Source: Pseudorhodobacter wandonensis
GTDB lineage: Bacteria > Pseudomonadota > Alphaproteobacteria > Rhodobacterales > Rhodobacteraceae
Length of the DNA stretch: 64,000 bases
Assembly: GCF_001202035.1 (NCBI RefSeq)
Contig: NZ_LGHT01000025.1
Location: forward strand, 62,001 to 126,000
Direction: 5' to 3'
The translations under genes were made by a program, and so were the position numbers. Below the pieces are notes generated by a model. It was not told the origin of the DNA and made no database searches. It saw only the letters and a list, made by a program, of their open reading frames with translations. Positions 27,227-36,263 of the stretch are shown piece by piece. Each line of letters begins with the position of its first letter. Positions within the stretch are counted from its first letter, which is position 1.

Positions 27227-27772
27227 ATGCCAACCAGACCATATGTCATAGATCAGATGATTTCGGCCAAGTCCATCGCGGCCCGAATCGAAGAACTTGC
27301 CGAAGCAATCCGCACCCATTTTACCGGCACCGACAAGCTGGTTGTCGTCGGTTTGCTGCGCGGATCATTCGTGTTCATCGCCGATCTGGTGCGCGAATTG
27401 GACCTGCCGGTCGAGGTCGATTTCCTTGAGGCGTCTAGCTATGGCGATGGCACCGTCAGCAGCAAAGAGGTACGCATTCTCAAGGACTTGCGCGGCGAAA
27501 TTGCGGGACGTGATGTGCTGGTGGTCGAAGATATCGTCGATACCGGCTTTACCCTGCACCATGTGTTGCACCTGCTGGAATCGCGCAACCCCGCGCGGAT
27601 CGAGGTTTGCGCCTTGCTTGATAAACCGACCCGCCGCGAGGTGGACATCAAAGCCACTTGGACAGGCTTTGTCATTCCCGACGAATTTGTCGTGGGCTAT
27701 GGCATCGATTTTGCCCAACGCAACCGCAACCTGCCCTATATCGGCAAGGTGCGCTTTACCGATAGCAATTGA
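27227..27772 (+). CDS. hpt: Hypoxanthine phosphoribosyltransferase
   Basis: A 181-residue purine salvage enzyme converting hypoxanthine or guanine plus PRPP to IMP or GMP. The PRPP-binding motif is [27 protein letters not shown] is the flexible-loop region, and [19 protein letters not shown] is the C-terminal signature. The ATG at 27227 is the first in frame. Its stop overlaps the start of the next gene (TGATG), indicating a coupled pair. Confidence 0.95.
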   Translation: MPTRPYVIDQMISAKSIAARIEELAEAIRTHFTGTDKLVVVGLLRGSFVFIADLVRELDLPVEVDFLEASSYGDGTVSSKEVRILKDLRGEIAGRDVLVVEDIVDTGFTLHHVLHLLESRNPARIEVCALLDKPTRREVDIKATWTGFVIPDEFVVGYGIDFAQRNRNLPYIGKVRFTDSN

Positions 27773-28263
27773 TGCTGCCTGACCTATTGGCGCCAGGTTT
27801 GCAGCTGGTGTTTTGTGGCACCGCAGCCAGCCATAAGTCGGCCGCACAGGGCCATTATTACGCAGGCCCCGGCAACCGGTTTTGGCCGCTGCTGCATGAA
27901 ACTGGTCTGACCCCGCGCCGCTTTTTCCCGTCCGAGGACCGGCTTTTGCCAGCCCTTGGCATCGGCCTGACCGATCTGGCCAAGGATGTTTCGGGTATGG
28001 ACCGCGACATCCCGCACCACGCCTATGCGCCCGCACGCCTGATGGCGTTGATCACAGAATTGCGGCCTGCGCGCTTGGCCTTTACCAGCCTGACGGCCGC
28101 AAAAATCGCCCTCGGCCAGCGCATCAAGGCCGGTCGCACAGCGCACCCCGATTTGCCTAATGTGAAAATCTGGGTTCTGCCCTCACCTTCAGGTGCCGCG
28201 CGCGGTGCGTTTTCCAGCCACCCATGGTATGATCTGGCCGATGATTTCAGAGGGCAAACATGA
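27772..28263 (+). CDS. Mug-like mismatch-specific DNA glycosylase, altered active site
   Basis: A 163-residue protein aligning end to end with E. coli Mug: LLAPGLQLVFCG near the N-terminus, GPGNRFWPLL, and the C-terminal VLPSPSGAAR replacing NPSGLSR. Mug removes uracil or ethenocytosine opposite guanine. In Mug the catalytic segment is GINPG with Asn18; here it is GTAAS with Ala18, so the water-activating Asn is missing. The protein may use another residue or bind damage without the canonical reaction. The start is the ATG at 27772, overlapping the hpt stop. Confidence 0.8.
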   Translation: MLPDLLAPGLQLVFCGTAASHKSAAQGHYYAGPGNRFWPLLHETGLTPRRFFPSEDRLLPALGIGLTDLAKDVSGMDRDIPHHAYAPARLMALITELRPARLAFTSLTAAKIALGQRIKAGRTAHPDLPNVKIWVLPSPSGAARGAFSSHPWYDLADDFRGQT

Positions 28264-28442
28264 ACCTGATTTGGCTTTCGCGCGCCGCCCGCTGGGCCCG
28301 CAACCCGCCCTCCTCTGCACGGGTAAAGCTGGTGCTGGCGGTCGTCTTGGCTTGCCTCATCCTGGTCGGCATAGAACATTTCTGGGGCTGGCCCAAAAGC
28401 TTGACGCTTGATGCCGCAAGCCACCGCACCCCGCTACGCTAA
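28260..28442 (+). CDS. Small single-TM membrane protein
   Basis: A 60-residue ORF whose ATG overlaps the stop of the Mug-like gene (ATGA). It has a basic N-terminus (SRAARWARNPPSSARVK), one hydrophobic helix (LVLAVVLACLILVGIEHF, about residues 24-41) and a short tail. The orientation would be N-in by the positive-inside rule. I do not recognise a domain. The coupled position and clean helix make it a probable real gene, third in an hpt unit. Confidence 0.65.
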   Translation: MNLIWLSRAARWARNPPSSARVKLVLAVVLACLILVGIEHFWGWPKSLTLDAASHRTPLR

Positions 28443-28470
28443 ACAGACACGTTCGCGTGATACATTGGTT

Positions 28471-28488
28471 TTATACAGGTTTGTATAA
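28471..28488. promoter_or_regulatory. Dyad upstream of the cytochrome c genes
   Basis: Perfect 6-bp inverted repeat TTATAC-N6-GTATAA, about 63 bp before the cytochrome c'-like start. It could be an operator, or overlap a -10 element; it does not match the FNR consensus TTGAT-N4-ATCAA. Confidence 0.35.
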
Positions 28489-28551
28489 CACGCGGCGCAA
28501 TTAATCGACTAGCCAAGGCCATACCCACCCAATTTCAGCAGGATATGCCCC

Positions 28552-29019
28552 ATGAAAAAAATCGCGTTACTCGCCCTTGTCGCGGCTCTTCCGGCTTTTG
28601 CGACTTTTGCTCAAGAAACCCGGTCGCCCTTTGCCGATACGGTCGAAATTCGCCACGGTTTGATGCTGCAAATGGCGGCCGATCTCGGCAAACTTGGTGC
28701 GATTGCCAAAGGCCAAACCCCTTATGACGCAGCCACGGCTACCAAATCAGCAGCCAATCTTGCAGCCATTGCTTCGGTCATCAGCATGGATCAATTCCCG
28801 GCGGGCTCCGAAGTAGACGCCGCCCCCGACAGCTTTGCCCTGCCTGCCATCTGGACCAATCCTGATGATTTTGCAGCCAAAATCACCGGTCTGAACGACG
28901 CCGCGTCCTTTATGGTCGCCGCTGCCGGCAAAGATGCTTCCTCAATCAAAGGGGTTATGGCAAACTTGGGCGGGGCTTGCGGCAGCTGCCATAAGGCCTA
29001 TCGTCAACCAGAAGAGTAA
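28552..29019 (+). CDS. Cytochrome c'-family periplasmic protein
   Basis: A 155-residue protein with a Sec signal (MKKIALLALVAALPAFATFA, cleavage after AFA) and one C-terminal haem motif CGSCH (C143-H147) followed by KAYR, the arrangement typical of cytochrome c'. The rest is a predicted four-helix bundle. Cytochromes c' bind NO or act in electron transfer; the role here is not shown. The ATG at 28552 is 21 bp upstream of the diheme cytochrome gene, and the two probably form an operon. Confidence 0.88.
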   Translation: MKKIALLALVAALPAFATFAQETRSPFADTVEIRHGLMLQMAADLGKLGAIAKGQTPYDAATATKSAANLAAIASVISMDQFPAGSEVDAAPDSFALPAIWTNPDDFAAKITGLNDAASFMVAAAGKDASSIKGVMANLGGACGSCHKAYRQPEE

Positions 29020-29040
29020 ACAATCATAAGGGGCCGGCGT

Positions 29041-29934
29041 ATGAAACGGTTGTTATTAACGGGCTCGGCACTGGCCCTTGTCGGGCTGGGCGGCTTCTTG
29101 GTGATTACCCGCCCCGCACATGTTGATCCTACAGCAGTTGCAGCTCTGACGGGCGATGCAACACGCGGGGAAAATCTGTTCTGGCTGGGCGGTTGCGCCG
29201 CCTGCCACGCGGCCGAAAAGGCCGAAGGTGATGCGCTCAAAGTGCTGTCGGGCGGCAAAGCCTTTGTCACACAGTTCGGCACCTTCCGCGCGCCAAATAT
29301 CTCCAGTGATCCGGACCACGGCATCGGCACATGGACAAATGCACAGTTTGCTGATGCGTTGCTGCATGGCACCTCACCCGATAACCAGCATTTCTACCCG
29401 GCCTTCCCCTACGCCTCCTACACCCGTGCCAGCCTGCAAGAGGCCGTAGACCTGCGCGCCTATATGGCGACGCTTCCCGCCTCGAACACGCCGAACATGC
29501 CGCATGATGTCGGCTTTCCCTTCAATCAACGCTGGCTGTTGGGTGGCTGGAAACTGCTGTTTATGTCGGATGCGCCGGTCGTGACTGGCACGTTGAACGA
29601 GCAGGAAACCCAAGGCCGCCACATGGTCGAAGGCTTAGGCCATTGCAGTGAATGTCATACCCCGCGCAACCCTCTGGGTGGGCTTGATAAATCCGCCTGG
29701 CTATCCGGTGCACCCAACCCCGATGGAAAAGGCCGCATTCCCAACATTACCCCGGCCAAGCTCGACTGGTCCGAATCCGACATTGCCGATTACCTGAAAA
29801 CCGGCTTTACCCCCGAATTTGACAGCGCCGGCGGCTCGATGGTCGAGGTGGTGACAAACCTCTCGCACCTGTCAGATGAGGAGCGCTTGGCCATCGCCGC
29901 CTATCTCAAACGCGTGCCGCCAATTGCAAACTGA
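29041..29934 (+). CDS. Membrane-anchored diheme cytochrome c
   Basis: A 297-residue protein with an N-terminal hydrophobic anchor (about residues 4-22) and two c-type domains. The haem motifs are C52-A-A-C-H and C202-S-E-C-H. It resembles the diheme cytochromes that pass electrons from periplasmic dehydrogenases to terminal oxidases, with the FPYASYTRASLQEAVDLRAYMATLP segment common in that group. It follows the cytochrome c'-like gene closely; the physiological donor is not evident nearby. Confidence 0.88.
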   Translation: MKRLLLTGSALALVGLGGFLVITRPAHVDPTAVAALTGDATRGENLFWLGGCAACHAAEKAEGDALKVLSGGKAFVTQFGTFRAPNISSDPDHGIGTWTNAQFADALLHGTSPDNQHFYPAFPYASYTRASLQEAVDLRAYMATLPASNTPNMPHDVGFPFNQRWLLGGWKLLFMSDAPVVTGTLNEQETQGRHMVEGLGHCSECHTPRNPLGGLDKSAWLSGAPNPDGKGRIPNITPAKLDWSESDIADYLKTGFTPEFDSAGGSMVEVVTNLSHLSDEERLAIAAYLKRVPPIAN

Positions 29935-29983
29935 CTTTGCCACAAACGGGCAAAGCTGCAGCAAACATCGCATCATCTATCTG

Positions 29984-30043
29984 GAAATATCCTCGGGGGG
30001 TCGCTTTGCATGGCAAAGCGTTTGGGGGGGCAGACAGCCCCCC
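29984..30043 (+). repeat. Tripartite GC-rich hairpin repeat, copy 1
   Basis: AAATATCCTCGGGGGG, then an inner hairpin CGCTTTGC / GCAAAGCG (30002-30020), then GGGGGGC-AGACA-GCCCCCC (30025-30043). It lies between the convergent diheme cytochrome and lipA genes. The same three-part layout recurs at 34583-34641 and 39325-39374. Confidence 0.75.
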
Positions 30044-30054
30044 TCTGCCCTAAT

Positions 30055-31005
30055 TCACTGCGCACCCAGCTTTGCCAACCGCGCCGCCCGCATGCGGGCA
30101 AAATCATCGCCCGCATGATAGCTTGACCGCGTCAGTGGCGTCGACGACACCAGCAAGAACCCCTTGCCATAGGCGGCGGTCTCATAGGCCTTGAACTCTT
30201 CCGGCGTCACAAAACGGTCAACGCGGTGATGCTTTGGCGTTGGCTGCAAATACTGCCCGATAGTCAGAAAATCGACATCCGCCGCGCGCATGTCATCCAT
30301 CACCTGCCGTACGCCCATCGCCTCTTCGCCCAAACCCACCATGATACCCGATTTGGTAAACATCGTCGGGTCCAGCTCTTTCACCCGCTGCAACAGGCGC
30401 AATGAATGGAAATACCGCGCGCCGGGTCGCACTTCGGGGTAAAGCCCGGGCACGGTTTCCAGATTGTGGTTAAACACATCCGGCCGCGCCTCAACCACTT
30501 TTTCCAAAACCGAAGGATCGCATTTCAGAAAATCCGGTGTCAAAATCTCGATCGTCGTGTCGGGGCTGCGGTGACGCACGGCGCGGATGGTCTGGGCAAA
30601 GTGCTCGGCGCCGCCATCTTCCAGATCATCGCGGTCAACCGATGTAATCACCACATGGTTCAGGCCAAGCTGTTGCACCGCATGGGCCACGCGCCCGGGT
30701 TCAAACGCATCCAGGGTTTGCGGCTTGCCGGTGGCCACATTGCAAAAGGTACAGCCGCGCGTGCAAATCTCACCCATGATCATCATGGTTGCATGGCCCT
30801 GCCCCCAGCACTCGCCAACATTGGGGCAACCGGCCTCTTCGCACACTGTGACCAGCTTTTGCTCTTTCAAAATATCGCGGGTCTTTTTGTAACCTTCCGA
30901 AGACGGTGCCTTAACCCTGATCCACGCCGGCTTTTTCGGCTGCGCATTGTCAACGCGATGCGCTTTTTCAGGGTGGCGTTGGTCCGGCAATTTAAGGTCA
31001 CGCAC
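30055..31005 (-). CDS. lipA: Lipoyl synthase
   Basis: A 316-residue radical-SAM enzyme that inserts two sulfurs into protein-bound octanoate. The auxiliary cluster Cys motif is [12 protein letters not shown] and the radical-SAM motif is [10 protein letters not shown]. The C-terminal [11 protein letters not shown] supplies the conserved Ser ligand. The start is GTG at 31005 (VRDLKLPDQ) with GGGGGA upstream. The gene stands alone; lipB is not in the window. Confidence 0.97.
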   Translation of the reverse strand: MRDLKLPDQRHPEKAHRVDNAQPKKPAWIRVKAPSSEGYKKTRDILKEQKLVTVCEEAGCPNVGECWGQGHATMMIMGEICTRGCTFCNVATGKPQTLDAFEPGRVAHAVQQLGLNHVVITSVDRDDLEDGGAEHFAQTIRAVRHRSPDTTIEILTPDFLKCDPSVLEKVVEARPDVFNHNLETVPGLYPEVRPGARYFHSLRLLQRVKELDPTMFTKSGIMVGLGEEAMGVRQVMDDMRAADVDFLTIGQYLQPTPKHHRVDRFVTPEEFKAYETAAYGKGFLLVSSTPLTRSSYHAGDDFARMRAARLAKLGAQ

Positions 31006-31140
31006 AGTCTTTTCCCCCTGACAAAATGCATTGCCGCGAAATTACGCGCTTTTTTGCGGCGATACAACCACTGCGACCGCATAGCGCAGCATTGGCATCC
31101 GCACAGCGGCATGCAGCATGTGCATAGCTTGCCAATAGCA

Positions 31141-31163
31141 AAAAGGGGCCCCGATGGCCCCCC
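31141..31163 (-). terminator. Terminator of the DUF6456 gene
   Basis: Read on the minus strand: stem GGGGCC / GGCCCC with a short loop, followed by a T-run (the complement of AAAA at 31141-31144 and upstream A residues). It begins just after the stop codon at 31169. Confidence 0.7.
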
Positions 31164-31168
31164 TTCAT

Positions 31169-32341
31169 TCACCCGATCATTGGCCCGTGCTTGCCATAAG
31201 TCCTGTCATAATGCAGCCGCAGCCGTTGCAAGGCGATCCGCAGCACGATTTTACCCGATCGTGCCGACCAACCCATCCGCTTTTCAGCCACTTCCAGCCC
31301 TTCCAGAAAGCAGCAGCAGCGCAGCACCATATCGCCCAAACCCGGCCCCAGATCGCGCAATGCCCCCGAAACACGGTCCCGCGCACTGCCACCACTCTTG
31401 CTGTCGGGACCAAAGCTGCCACGATCACCGCCAGTCAAAAACCGTTCCCAATTCTGGGTCACGCGCGGCCCCATCTGCGCCAGCTCAAAATCCATCCGCA
31501 ACTGCTCGGCTGCGGCGACCAGTTCGAGCGGCAAAAAGGGTTTTCCATCCGGCCCACGCCGCCGCGCCAACATTTGGACAGGGCTTTCGGCCGCATTATA
31601 GCGCACGCGGCGTTCCTCTCCCTCTTCCTCAACCATGCGGCTATCCCAATTGCGATGCTGGTCGCCAAAGGCCTGCGCCGCCTCGGCCATACCCGGCCGA
31701 TCTTCTTGCGCTATCATCCGTTTCAGCGCCGCCCGCCCAGCTTGGGTAATCAGATAGGTCGAAACCCGGCCCGGCTTTGGGCATGTAATCCAGTCCTGCA
31801 AGGCAAAGGCCTGTGCCACGGCACGGTCTGTCACCGCCAAGCGCAGCGTGCGCCCATCGGGAAAACTGCGCAGCACGGCGGCTTTTTCCAGATCGGCAGC
31901 AATGGCCAAAACGGTGTCGGCCTCGGCCAAGCGCCGCAAAATGCGCCTGCCTTCGCGCATCATCGTCGCCTCATCAATCGTCAAACTTTCCTTTCTGATA
32001 GGGGCTGTCATATTTTCCAGGTCCTTCCGGCTGTGGTTCTTAGTGGTTTTTTCCTGTACACGACCCAGAGCCGAAAGCGCCTCATCGACCAAAGGATCAT
32101 CGCGGCGGCACTCGTATCGGCGCACCTGACGCATCACCGTTGACGCATGGCAGCCTTCACGCCGCGCCAGCTGCCGCAAGGAAACCCCTTGCTCGGTATG
32201 GTCAAGATAAAGGCGCACCGCATCCGGAAGCCAGTCTGGCAAGGCAATATCCGTACCAAGGTTGGAACCCCTGTCCATCTTTCGCACTGCCCGGTCCGAG
32301 CCTTTGGCCCAGCCTTGGCCTGCTTCAACTCTCGGTTGCAT
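31169..32341 (-). CDS. DUF6456 domain protein with N-terminal helix-turn-helix
   Basis: A 390-residue protein. Residues about 30-75 contain a HTH (GVSLRQLARREGCHASTVMRQVRRYE). The middle contains a second winged-helix-like part (ITQAGRAALKRMIAQED). The C-terminal third carries the conserved DUF6456 region (ESPVQMLARRRGPDGKPFL through YDRTYGKHG). It looks like a DNA-binding regulator; its targets are unknown. From memory the family is typical of Rhodobacteraceae and relatives. The ATG at 32341 is used; 32278 is possible. It is divergent from the DUF6477 gene. Confidence 0.75.
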   Translation of the reverse strand: MQPRVEAGQGWAKGSDRAVRKMDRGSNLGTDIALPDWLPDAVRLYLDHTEQGVSLRQLARREGCHASTVMRQVRRYECRRDDPLVDEALSALGRVQEKTTKNHSRKDLENMTAPIRKESLTIDEATMMREGRRILRRLAEADTVLAIAADLEKAAVLRSFPDGRTLRLAVTDRAVAQAFALQDWITCPKPGRVSTYLITQAGRAALKRMIAQEDRPGMAEAAQAFGDQHRNWDSRMVEEEGEERRVRYNAAESPVQMLARRRGPDGKPFLPLELVAAAEQLRMDFELAQMGPRVTQNWERFLTGGDRGSFGPDSKSGGSARDRVSGALRDLGPGLGDMVLRCCCFLEGLEVAEKRMGWSARSGKIVLRIALQRLRLHYDRTYGKHGPMIG

Positions 32342-32367
32342 TGTTTACCTGTCCTTTATTATCCGTG

Positions 32368-32388
32368 TTGTTTTCCACAATTGTTTTC
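32368..32388. promoter_or_regulatory. Direct repeat and DnaA-box-like site between DUF6456 and DUF6477 genes
   Basis: TTGTTTTC occurs twice, at 32368-32375 and 32381-32388, 13 bp apart. TTTTCCACA at 32371-32379 fits the DnaA-box consensus TTWTNCACA. A single box in 148 bp of AT-rich DNA may be chance. Confidence 0.25.
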
Positions 32389-32490
32389 AAATTATAAACA
32401 TTTACGAATGGACCGTGCGCTGGAAACAATTAGCGCGCAACGCAGGGTTGCACTGATGCAACATCGCCGGGCATACACCTGGAGGACATC

Positions 32491-32781
32491 ATGTCGGACA
32501 TCAGCACCATTCTCGCCAACCTTCGCCGCCCCCGCCTGCTTATTCGCGCCGCGCGCCATGGCATCCAAGACTATCGCCGCGAACGTGACTTGCGCCGCCT
32601 GATCGACGCCCCCTCACCGCCCAGCCCCGAAACAGCACTGGCCCGTCTGTTCGACGCCGAGGAACGCGCCGAAGAAACCCGCCGCGCTGGTGATGCCGGC
32701 TATTCCATAGCCCGCCATGTCGAGTTGCTCATTGCAATGATGGCCGAGGCCCGTTTACTGCGCCCACAAACCGGCGCCTGA
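32491..32781 (+). CDS. DUF6477 family protein
   Basis: A 96-residue, highly charged, mostly helical protein: ANLRRPRLLIRAARHGIQDY, a run of Arg/Asp, and a C-terminal helix SIARHVELLIAMMAEARLL. It matches, from memory, the DUF6477 family of Rhodobacteraceae, of unknown function. The ATG at 32491 has a strong GGAGG 5 nt upstream. It is divergent from the DUF6456 gene, so the two may share control. Confidence 0.8.
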   Translation: MSDISTILANLRRPRLLIRAARHGIQDYRRERDLRRLIDAPSPPSPETALARLFDAEERAEETRRAGDAGYSIARHVELLIAMMAEARLLRPQTGA

Positions 32782-32814
32782 CAGGGCAACCCCAAAACGC
32801 TGCCGCAAACGAAA

Positions 32815-32841
32815 AAGGCCCCTCCATAACGGAAGGGCCTT
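32815..32841 (-). terminator. Terminator of the MttB-like gene
   Basis: 11-bp stem with one mismatch (AAGGCCCCTCC / GGAAGGGCCTT) and a 5-nt loop. On the minus strand it is followed by TTTTTC, so it fits the end of the gene stopping at 32880. It may also act for DUF6477 on the plus strand. Confidence 0.75.
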
Positions 32842-32879
32842 CATTCAGTCTTGCTGCAGCCTAGGTAAATGCGCCAGCC

Positions 32880-34421
32880 TTAAATAAACGCATCCGGCAT
32901 CGAGGCTTTCTTGCGTGCCACATAATCGTCAATCGACTCGCGAATACCCTCATCCAGGGTCGGCGCCTGATAATCGCCCAGCATTTTTGCCACACGGTTG
33001 GCCGCCAGCGTCTCGGTGTCACGCGCGCCTTCCTCATACCACGTCTCAAACGGCTTGTAGTCAAACAGCTCTGACCGCCAGAACGCCGTTTTAAAGTTCT
33101 TTTGCGTGTGGTCGCAGCCCAAGAAATGCCCGCCCGGCCCCACTTCGCGCAGCGCGTCCATCGCTTGGCCATTGTCATCCATCGACACACCTTTGGCCAA
33201 ATGGTGCAACGTGCCCAGCTGATCGGCATCCATCACGAATTTCTCAAAGCTGGAAACAAGCCCGCCTTCCAACCAACCACAAGCGTGCAACATAAAGTTC
33301 ACACCCGACAGCAGCGCCATGTTCAGGCTGTTCGCTGTCTCATAGGCCGCCTGCGCATCCGGCAGTTTCGACCCGCAGAACGACCCGCCAGACCGGTACG
33401 GCAGGTTCAAGCGCCGCGCCAACTGGCCTGCGCCATAGGTAATATGCGACGCCTCAGGCGTGCCGAACGTAGGCGCACCCGAGTTCATATCGATCGAGGT
33501 CACAAACGCCCCGAAAATCACCGGTGCGCCGGGGCGCACCAACTGGCTATAGGCCACACCGGCCAAAACCTCGGCCAGAACTTGCGTCAGCGTACCCGCA
33601 ACCGTCACAGGTGCCATAGCACCACCCACGATAAAGGGCGAAATAATCGCGGCTTGGCCCGCTTTGGCATAAACTTCCAGCGCGCCCATCATCGTCGAAT
33701 CAAAGGTCAGCGGGCTGTTGATGTTGATCAGGCTGGTTGTCACCACGTTCTGGTCAACAAAATCTGCCCCAAACAGCAGCTTTGACATTTCAACCGTATC
33801 GGCGGCGCGCTCTGGCTCGGTGACCGAGCCCATGAACGGCTTGTCCGACAGCACCATATGCGCGCGCAACATATCCAAATGCCGCTTGTTCACCGGAATA
33901 TCGGTCGGCTCACATACTGTGCCGCCCGAATGGTGCAGCCATTTCGACATATATCCCAGCTTCACGAATTTCTCGAAATCCACCATCGTGGCATAGCGCC
34001 GCCCGCCTTCACGGTCGCGCACAAAGGGAGGGCCGTAAACCGGCGCCAACACCAAATTCCGCCCGCCAATCTCAACATTGCGGTCCGAATTGCGGGCATG
34101 CTGGGTAAAGCTCGACGGCGCTGTCGCACATAGCTTGCGTGCCAAGCCGCGCGGAATATGCACCCGCTCGCCTTTCACATCGGCCCCAGCGGCGCGCCAA
34201 CGGTCAAGCGCCGCCGGATTGTCGACGAAATTCACACCGATCTCTTCCAACACGGTTTCCGCATTGTGCTCGATGATCTGCAACGCTTCCTCATTCAGAA
34301 TCTCGAAATTCGGAATGTTGCGCTGAATATATTTCGCAACGTCAAAGCTTACAGCCGTCCGCTCTGCCCGCCGCGCCGATCCACCACCGCCGCGCGCCCG
34401 CCGTCCTGCAACTTCATTCAT
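32880..34421 (-). CDS. MttB-family (trimethylamine methyltransferase-like) protein without pyrrolysine
   Basis: A 513-residue protein of the MttB superfamily, which transfers methyl groups from methylated amines to a corrinoid protein. Features include LEEIGVNFVDNPAALDRWRAAG, the ARNSDRNVEIGG segment, the central INSPLTFDSTMMGAL and the C-terminal DYVARKKASMPDAFI. The frame has no in-frame amber codon, so it is a non-pyrrolysine member; such homologues are linked to glycine betaine or other quaternary amines. The start at 34421 has GGAGG 7 nt upstream; the frame stays open to 35246 antisense to guaA. No cognate corrinoid protein is adjacent. Confidence 0.9.
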   Translation of the reverse strand: MNEVAGRRARGGGGSARRAERTAVSFDVAKYIQRNIPNFEILNEEALQIIEHNAETVLEEIGVNFVDNPAALDRWRAAGADVKGERVHIPRGLARKLCATAPSSFTQHARNSDRNVEIGGRNLVLAPVYGPPFVRDREGGRRYATMVDFEKFVKLGYMSKWLHHSGGTVCEPTDIPVNKRHLDMLRAHMVLSDKPFMGSVTEPERAADTVEMSKLLFGADFVDQNVVTTSLININSPLTFDSTMMGALEVYAKAGQAAIISPFIVGGAMAPVTVAGTLTQVLAEVLAGVAYSQLVRPGAPVIFGAFVTSIDMNSGAPTFGTPEASHITYGAGQLARRLNLPYRSGGSFCGSKLPDAQAAYETANSLNMALLSGVNFMLHACGWLEGGLVSSFEKFVMDADQLGTLHHLAKGVSMDDNGQAMDALREVGPGGHFLGCDHTQKNFKTAFWRSELFDYKPFETWYEEGARDTETLAANRVAKMLGDYQAPTLDEGIRESIDDYVARKKASMPDAFI

Positions 34422-34582
34422 CGCGAAACCTCCATGCTTGCCTTTGATGCCATGGCCAATAAAACCACGGCCCATTCGCGCCCTTATGCCGCCAAATGCC
34501 GCGCGCCCACTTCTCGTTTCCGTCACTTGCCGCCCAAAACCGACATTCCCATCCGCCACGCCGTGCCATTTCATCTTGGCGA

Positions 34583-34641
34583 AAATACCTTTGGGGGGAA
34601 GGTCTGATGAAATCAGACCTGTGGGGGGCAAACAGCCCCCC
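34583..34641 (+). repeat. Tripartite GC-rich hairpin repeat, copy 2
   Basis: AAATACCTTTGGGGGG, then inner hairpin GGTCTGAT-GAA-ATCAGACC (34601-34619), then GGGGGGC-AAACA-GCCCCCC (34623-34641). This copy sits between the divergent starts of the MttB-like gene and guaA, so it is not a simple terminator of either gene. Confidence 0.75.
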
Positions 34642-34706
34642 GTCTTGGTCACATTACCCGCGTTTGCCCACTTGCGATTCCGCCAATCCTTGCTTATTCC
34701 CCGCCT

Positions 34707-36263
34707 ATGACACATCATGAACGCCTCCTCATCATCGACTTCGGCTCTCAGGTCACGCAGCTCATCGCGCGCCGCCTGCGGGAATTGAACGTCTATTGCG
34801 AAATCCACCCGTTCAACAAAGTGGATGACGCCTTTCTGTCCGAATTCGCGCCCAAAGCAGTAATCCTTTCGGGTGGCCCATCTTCGGTCTTTGCCGATGG
34901 CGCACCGATGCCGCCGGCCTCGGTCTTCACCCTTGGTGTCCCGGTTCTGGGCATCTGCTACGGCCAACAGGTGATGATGCATTGCCTCGGCGGCAAGGTC
35001 GAACGCGGCCACGGCACTGCCGAATTTGGCCGCGCATTTGTGACGCCTGCAGCAGATAAACTCTCTATCCTGCAAGGCTGGTTCGAAAACGACCGCGAGC
35101 AGGTGTGGATGTCGCACGGCGATCATGTCTCCAAACTCGCGCCCGGCTTTTCGGTGTTCGGCACTTCGCCCAACGCACCTTTTGCCATCACGGCCGATGT
35201 GTCGCGTAATTTCTACGCCGTACAATTCCACCCCGAGGTGCACCACACCCCGAACGGCGCCAAGCTATACGAAAACTTTATCCGTCTCGCCGGTTTCACG
35301 GGCGATTGGACGATGGGCGCCTACCGCGAACAGGCCATCGCGGCCATTCGCGAACAAGTCGGCGATGCCCACGTAATCTGCGGCCTGTCGGGCGGCGTTG
35401 ACAGCTCGGTCGCGGCGATTCTGATCCATGAGGCAATCGGCGACCAGCTCACTTGCGTTTTCGTCGATCACGGCCTGTTGCGGCAGAATGAGGCCGAAGA
35501 AGTCGTCAAAATGTTCCGCGACAACTATAATATCAAGCTGATCGCGGCTGACGAATCCGAACTGTTCCTTGGCAAACTCGACGGCGTCTCCGACCCCGAA
35601 ACCAAGCGCAAAATCATCGGCGGTCTGTTCATCGACGTGTTCCAGAAATACGCCAATGAAATTGAGGGCGCCGAGTTTCTGGCCCAAGGCACGCTTTACC
35701 CTGATGTGATCGAATCCGTTTCCTTCTCGGGCGGCCCTTCGGTCACGATCAAATCGCACCACAATGTCGGCGGCCTGCCCGAAAAGATGGGCCTGAAACT
35801 TGTCGAACCCCTGCGCGAATTGTTCAAGGATGAGGTCCGTGCTTTGGGCCGCGAGCTTGGCCTGCCCGCGTCATTCATCGGCCGCCACCCGTTCCCCGGC
35901 CCCGGTTTGGCAATCCGCTGCCCAGGTGAAATTACCCGCGAAAAGCTGGCAATCCTGAAAAAAGCCGATGCCGTCTATATCGATCAAATCCGCAAACACG
36001 GTCTTTATGATGAGATTTGGCAAGCCTTTGTCGCCATTCTGCCCGTCCGCACCGTGGGCGTGATGGGCGACGGCCGCACCTATGATTTCGCCTGCGCCCT
36101 GCGCGCCGTGACATCGGTGGACGGTATGACCGCCGATTACTATCCCTTCACCCATGAATTCCTTGGTGAAACCGCGACGCGGATTATCAATGAAGTTCAA
36201 GGGATTAACCGCGTTACTTACGACATTACATCAAAGCCGCCTGGCACGATTGAATGGGAATAA
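34707..36263 (+). CDS. guaA: GMP synthase (glutamine-hydrolysing)
   Basis: A 518-residue two-domain enzyme making GMP from XMP, ATP and glutamine. The N-terminal class I amidotransferase has [10 protein letters not shown] with the nucleophile Cys, and FHPEVHHT with the catalytic His and Glu. The ATP pyrophosphatase domain has the PP-loop SGGVDSSVA. The C-terminal dimerisation domain ends [11 protein letters not shown], which is the family end. It overlaps a small ABM-fold gene by 10 bp. No Shine-Dalgarno is obvious before the ATG. Confidence 0.97.
   Translation: MTHHERLLIIDFGSQVTQLIARRLRELNVYCEIHPFNKVDDAFLSEFAPKAVILSGGPSSVFADGAPMPPASVFTLGVPVLGICYGQQVMMHCLGGKVERGHGTAEFGRAFVTPAADKLSILQGWFENDREQVWMSHGDHVSKLAPGFSVFGTSPNAPFAITADVSRNFYAVQFHPEVHHTPNGAKLYENFIRLAGFTGDWTMGAYREQAIAAIREQVGDAHVICGLSGGVDSSVAAILIHEAIGDQLTCVFVDHGLLRQNEAEEVVKMFRDNYNIKLIAADESELFLGKLDGVSDPETKRKIIGGLFIDVFQKYANEIEGAEFLAQGTLYPDVIESVSFSGGPSVTIKSHHNVGGLPEKMGLKLVEPLRELFKDEVRALGRELGLPASFIGRHPFPGPGLAIRCPGEITREKLAILKKADAVYIDQIRKHGLYDEIWQAFVAILPVRTVGVMGDGRTYDFACALRAVTSVDGMTADYYPFTHEFLGETATRIINEVQGINRVTYDITSKPPGTIEWE

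Noticed and set aside
30406-31749. 447-residue plus-strand ORF across lipA and the DUF6456 gene
   Set aside because: It is antisense to two convincing genes, its translation is Pro/Arg/His-rich low complexity typical of a GC-rich shadow frame, and it has no recognisable domain.
31154-32143. 329-residue plus-strand ORF
   Set aside because: Antisense shadow of the DUF6456 gene, with no domain and no ribosome site.
34422-35246. N-terminal extension of the MttB-like frame into guaA
   Set aside because: The extension is antisense to guaA; the conserved family start and a strong GGAGG lie at 34421.
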